Assembly (NCBI RefSeq): GCF_001720465.1
Contig: NZ_CP017113.1
Span: 1,984,001 to 2,048,000, forward strand
Length of the DNA: 64,000 nucleotides
Reading direction: 5' to 3'
DNA from: Porphyrobacter sp. LM 6
Lineage (GTDB): Bacteria > Pseudomonadota > Alphaproteobacteria > Sphingomonadales > Sphingomonadaceae
Both the position numbers and the translations under genes were made by a program. How positions within the stretch are numbered: position 1 is the stretch's first letter; each line of letters starts with the position of its first letter. Below are positions 62,079 to 64,000 of this stretch, one piece after another. The notes under the pieces are model-generated. The model searched no databases, was not told where the DNA came from, and saw nothing but the letters and a program-made list of their open reading frames with translations.

Positions 62079-62341
62079 CAGCCCGCCAGCAGCGCGTCGA
62101 GCTTGCCTTCGCGCTCGAGCGCGGCGAGTTCGTCCGAACCGCCCACGTGCACATCGCCGATGAAGATCTGCGGCACTGTCACCGCATCGGGAGCGCGGGC
62201 GAGCATTTCGGCGCGCTTGGCCCCGCCCAGCGTGATGTCATATTCGGTAAAGACAGCGCCCTTCTCGGTCAGCAGGCGCTTGGCGCGCACGCAGAAGGGG
62301 CAGGCAAATTTGGTGTAAATGTCGATCTGAGGCGCAGCCAT
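62078..62341 (-). CDS. grxC: Glutaredoxin 3
   Basis: An 87-residue dithiol glutaredoxin. The active site is Cys14 and Cys17 in KFACPFCVRAKRLL. TVPQIFIGDVHVGGSDEL carries the cis-Pro and the glutathione-binding GG. The ATG at 62341 is preferred over that at 62344 because the GAGGG site is then five bases away. The frame is open far upstream, opposite the heat-shock gene, but that is not coding. It heads the grxC-amidase-DUF1178 operon. Confidence 0.93.
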   Translation of the reverse strand: MAAPQIDIYTKFACPFCVRAKRLLTEKGAVFTEYDITLGGAKRAEMLARAPDAVTVPQIFIGDVHVGGSDELAALEREGKLDALLAG

Positions 62342-62494
62342 CATGTCCCTCTTGAAAGCGCGTGTGTCGCAACCAGATAAGCACAGTCGCCGCGTTTCGC
62401 CAGCCTTGGGAAACGGGAACGGCGGCAAAGCGGGTGCTGCATCCGGCAGGCCCGCAACACGAACCAAATTGCTCATGTGAAGAGGATTTGCGCT

Positions 62495-62980
62495 ATGTCC
62501 CGTTTCGATTTCACCCCCTATCGCCGCTCGACCGTGGGCTTTGATCGCCTGTTCGACCTGCTCGAAAACCAGGCGCGGCTCAACGCCGGCGACAATTATC
62601 CCCCGTTCAACATCTCGCGCCGCGGCGAGGACAATTACCGCATCACCCTCGCGGTGGCGGGCTTCCGTCCGACCGACATCGACATCACCGCTCAGCAGAA
62701 CCTGCTCGTCGTGCAAGGGCGCAAGCGCGAGGAGATCGAGGATGGTTCGGAGCTGATCCACCTCGGCATCGCCAACCGCGGGTTTGAGCGCCGCTTTGAA
62801 CTCGCCGATTTCGTGCGGGTCGAGCGCGCCGATCTGGCCGACGGCCTGCTGATCATCGATCTGGTGCGCGAAGTCCCCGATGCGATGAAGCCGCGCAAGA
62901 TCGCGATCGGCGGCACCGCGCAGCTTTCGGCCGTGCCCTCGCCCAGCGAGGATGACGACAAGGCCGCCAGCGCCGCGTGA
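62495..62980 (+). CDS. Small heat-shock protein (Hsp20/IbpA)
   Basis: A 161-residue ATP-independent holdase. The N-terminal RFDFTPYRRSTVGFDRLFDLLEN is typical of class A IbpA-like proteins. The alpha-crystallin domain runs about 40-135, and the terminal I-x-I-like motif is KIAIGG. ATG 62495 follows GAGGA. A CTTGAA at 62351-62356 could be part of a heat-shock promoter, but the matching -10 is poor, so I do not call it. Ends before a strong hairpin. Confidence 0.93.
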   Translation: MSRFDFTPYRRSTVGFDRLFDLLENQARLNAGDNYPPFNISRRGEDNYRITLAVAGFRPTDIDITAQQNLLVVQGRKREEIEDGSELIHLGIANRGFERRFELADFVRVERADLADGLLIIDLVREVPDAMKPRKIAIGGTAQLSAVPSPSEDDDKAASAA

Positions 62981-63013
62981 GGCGCGCCAAACCCAAACCA
63001 AAATTCGAATGAA

Positions 63014-63041
63014 AAGGGGCGGATCGTGAGATCCGCCCCTT
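63014..63041 (+). terminator. Hairpin terminator after the hsp20 gene
   Basis: A perfect 12-bp stem, AAGGGGCGGATC (63014-63025) with GATCCGCCCCTT (63030-63041), is capped by the GNRA-type loop GTGA. It lies 33 bases past the stop. The T run is only two bases, so termination may be partial or the hairpin may protect the mRNA 3' end. Confidence 0.75.
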
Positions 63042-63377
63042 GCGACTTGCGCCGCCCTGTCTGGTCCTATCCGTCCGGGTCGCAGAAGACGGACAAAACC
63101 GGACAAGCTCTTGTGCAGGTACCGAGGGTAAATCGTCCTTTCGGAACGACCTTCCGCCTATCATCAGGAGCCGGGAAAAAGCCCTAGCTCCGGGTTCCTA
63201 CCAAAGCCTGAAACACGCCATGCGCATAAGGCGAATTGGCAAGAACTGGCAAGCGCAATTTCCAAAGCTTGTAAGGAAGCGACAGGAAAAGTCCCGTTGC
63301 GGAAACAAAGGATTGCGAGCCGTCGTTAGCCAGCGCCCGGCGGCCTGCACAACCTGCCGAAACCCCGGCTGAAAACC
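63042..63377. other. Gene-free stretch with several hairpins
   Basis: 336 bases between the hsp20 terminator and the pyrG stop, with no credible protein gene. Small inverted repeats follow one another: GTCCGG/CCGGAC (63073-63104), ACAAG/CTTGT (63103-63114), TCGTCC/GGAACGA (63133-63149) and GGAGC/GCTCC with GGG/CCC inside (63167-63191). A 50-codon basic open frame from ATG 63220 has no recognisable relatives. A structured RNA is possible, but I could match no known family. Confidence 0.45.
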
Positions 63378-64000
63378 CTAGACGAGTCGCGACTGTTCGA
63401 GCGCGGCAGCGATGAAACCGGCGAACAGCGGATGTGGGTCGAAGGGGCGTGATTTCAGCTCCGGATGGAACTGCACGCCAACAAACCACGGGTGGTCGGG
63501 CCGTTCGACGATTTCGGGCAGAAGCCCATCAGGCGACATGCCTGCGAAGATCAGTCCCTGCTTCTCCAGCGGCTCGATGAAGGCGCTATTGACCTCGTAT
63601 CGGTGACGGTGGCGCTCAGAAATCAGCTCCGCGCCGCCATAGATGCGCGAGGTGTGGCTGTTGGGGCTGAGCTTGGCCGGATAGGCGCCCAAACGCATCG
63701 TGCCGCCCAGATCGCCGCCCTCGGCACGCTGCTGGAGGCCTTCCTTGCTCATCCATTCCGAGATGATGCCCACCACCGGCGTATCGGTCGGGCCGAATTC
63801 AGTCGAGGACGCCTTGTCGAAACCGGCCGCGCGCGCGCCTTCGATACAGGCCATCTGCATGCCCAGACAAATGCCGAAGAACGGCACATCGCGCTCGCGA
63901 GCAAAGCGCACGCTGGCAATCTTGCCCTCGCTGCCACGCTCGCCGAAGCCGCCGGGCACCAGAATGCCGTGCATCGGCTCAAGCGCCGAGACGATCGCCG
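63378..64000 (-). CDS. pyrG: CTP synthase, C-terminal part (runs off the window)
   Basis: The last 207 codons of CTP synthase, which makes CTP from UTP with glutamine as nitrogen donor. Only the class I glutamine amidotransferase domain is visible. [12 protein letters not shown] is near the edge, the nucleophile Cys is in [11 protein letters not shown], and VQFHPE gives the His/Glu of the triad. [12 protein letters not shown] and RHRHRYEVN are PyrG-specific. The frame stays open to the window edge, so the synthetase domain lies beyond. Confidence 0.96.
   Translation of the reverse strand, partial: AIVSALEPMHGILVPGGFGERGSEGKIASVRFARERDVPFFGICLGMQMACIEGARAAGFDKASSTEFGPTDTPVVGIISEWMSKEGLQQRAEGGDLGGTMRLGAYPAKLSPNSHTSRIYGGAELISERHRHRYEVNSAFIEPLEKQGLIFAGMSPDGLLPEIVERPDHPWFVGVQFHPELKSRPFDPHPLFAGFIAAALEQSRLV

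Noticed and set aside
62351..62381. Second RpoH promoter in front of hsp20
   Set aside because: CTTGAA is present, but the sequence at the -10 distance (ACCAGATAAG) misses the key CYTAT bases. Too weak to call.
62342..63106. Open frame joining an upstream 255-codon segment to grxC on the minus strand
   Set aside because: The extra part lies opposite the hsp20 gene and is not protein-like. The ATG at 62341 with a GAGGG site gives a normal glutaredoxin.
63220..63372. Fifty-codon basic open frame before pyrG
   Set aside because: No ribosome site and no recognisable domain. It lies in a hairpin-rich gap and is convergent to pyrG. Not enough to call a gene.
1..64000. CRISPR arrays, insertion sequences, prophage or toxin-antitoxin pairs
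   Set aside because: No regularly spaced repeats, transposase, integrase or phage structural genes were found. The RatA-like protein is better read as a COQ10-type lipid binder next to lipA than as a toxin.

Overview
The window reads as chromosomal core genome from an alphaproteobacterium, most likely Sphingomonadales and probably Erythrobacteraceae (Erythrobacter/Porphyrobacter-like). This is inferred from high GC, the dusB-ntrB-ntrC-ntrY-ntrX-hfq-hflX gene order, a fused ispDF, PhaR, a lipoyl-bearing E1-beta (pdhB), pyruvate dehydrogenase genes split over two loci, and a tandem-domain Hfq. No insertion sequence, integrase, prophage or CRISPR array was seen. Coding density is very high, with many 1-4 base start/stop overlaps and frequent GTG/TTG starts.

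Layout. 0-5.7 kb: dnaK-dnaJ behind a near-ideal alphaproteobacterial RpoH promoter, then a convergent patatin-like lipase gene. 5.7-11.5 kb: radA, cvpA, a degenerate IscU/SufU-like protein, a metabolite:H+ symporter, alr and phaR. 11.5-17.4 kb: an archaeal/eukaryal-type proS, an M28 peptidase, a REP-like inverted repeat, rnr and a universal stress protein. 17.5-22.3 kb: pdhC, a YciA-like thioesterase, lpd, a methyltransferase and a Cys-rich membrane protein. 22.3-22.5 kb: tRNA-Ser(UGA), followed downstream by a second copy of its last 19 bases. 22.6-30.7 kb: a murein transglycosylase, a D-Ala-D-Ala carboxypeptidase, and the tightly packed tmk-holB-metG-tatD-MBL cluster, then mazG behind an AT-only palindrome.

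30.7-40.1 kb (minus strand): dusB, two nitrogen two-component pairs (NtrBC, NtrYX), tandem Hfq and HflX. 40.1-45.3 kb: ispDF, a secreted hypothetical, pncC, ratA, lipA and a TPR-like periplasmic protein. 45.6-51.7 kb: gyrA, a YhhN-type membrane protein, trmFO, an EF-hand protein and a squalene/phytoene-synthase-like protein. 52-54.2 kb: three TadG/TadE-like pilus-associated proteins. 54.2-57.1 kb: pdhB, pdhA and ftsB. 57.2-60.7 kb: an acyl-CoA dehydrogenase, a haloalkane dehalogenase-like hydrolase and an MFS exporter. 60.7-64 kb: tRNA-Arg(CCU), a DUF1178 protein, a nitrilase-superfamily amidase, grxC, a small heat-shock protein, a gene-free structured stretch, and the 3' part of pyrG running off the end.

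The most unusual items are: the Hfq polypeptide with two Sm domains, the second having an acidic rim; a perfect 34-bp palindrome across the gyrA/yhhN convergent stops, which makes both proteins end in Gly-Glu-Gln-Pro-Val plus one residue; the duplicated tRNA-Ser 3' end; a PdhC with two E3-binding domains; and a probable CTG start for hflX overlapping the hfq stop.
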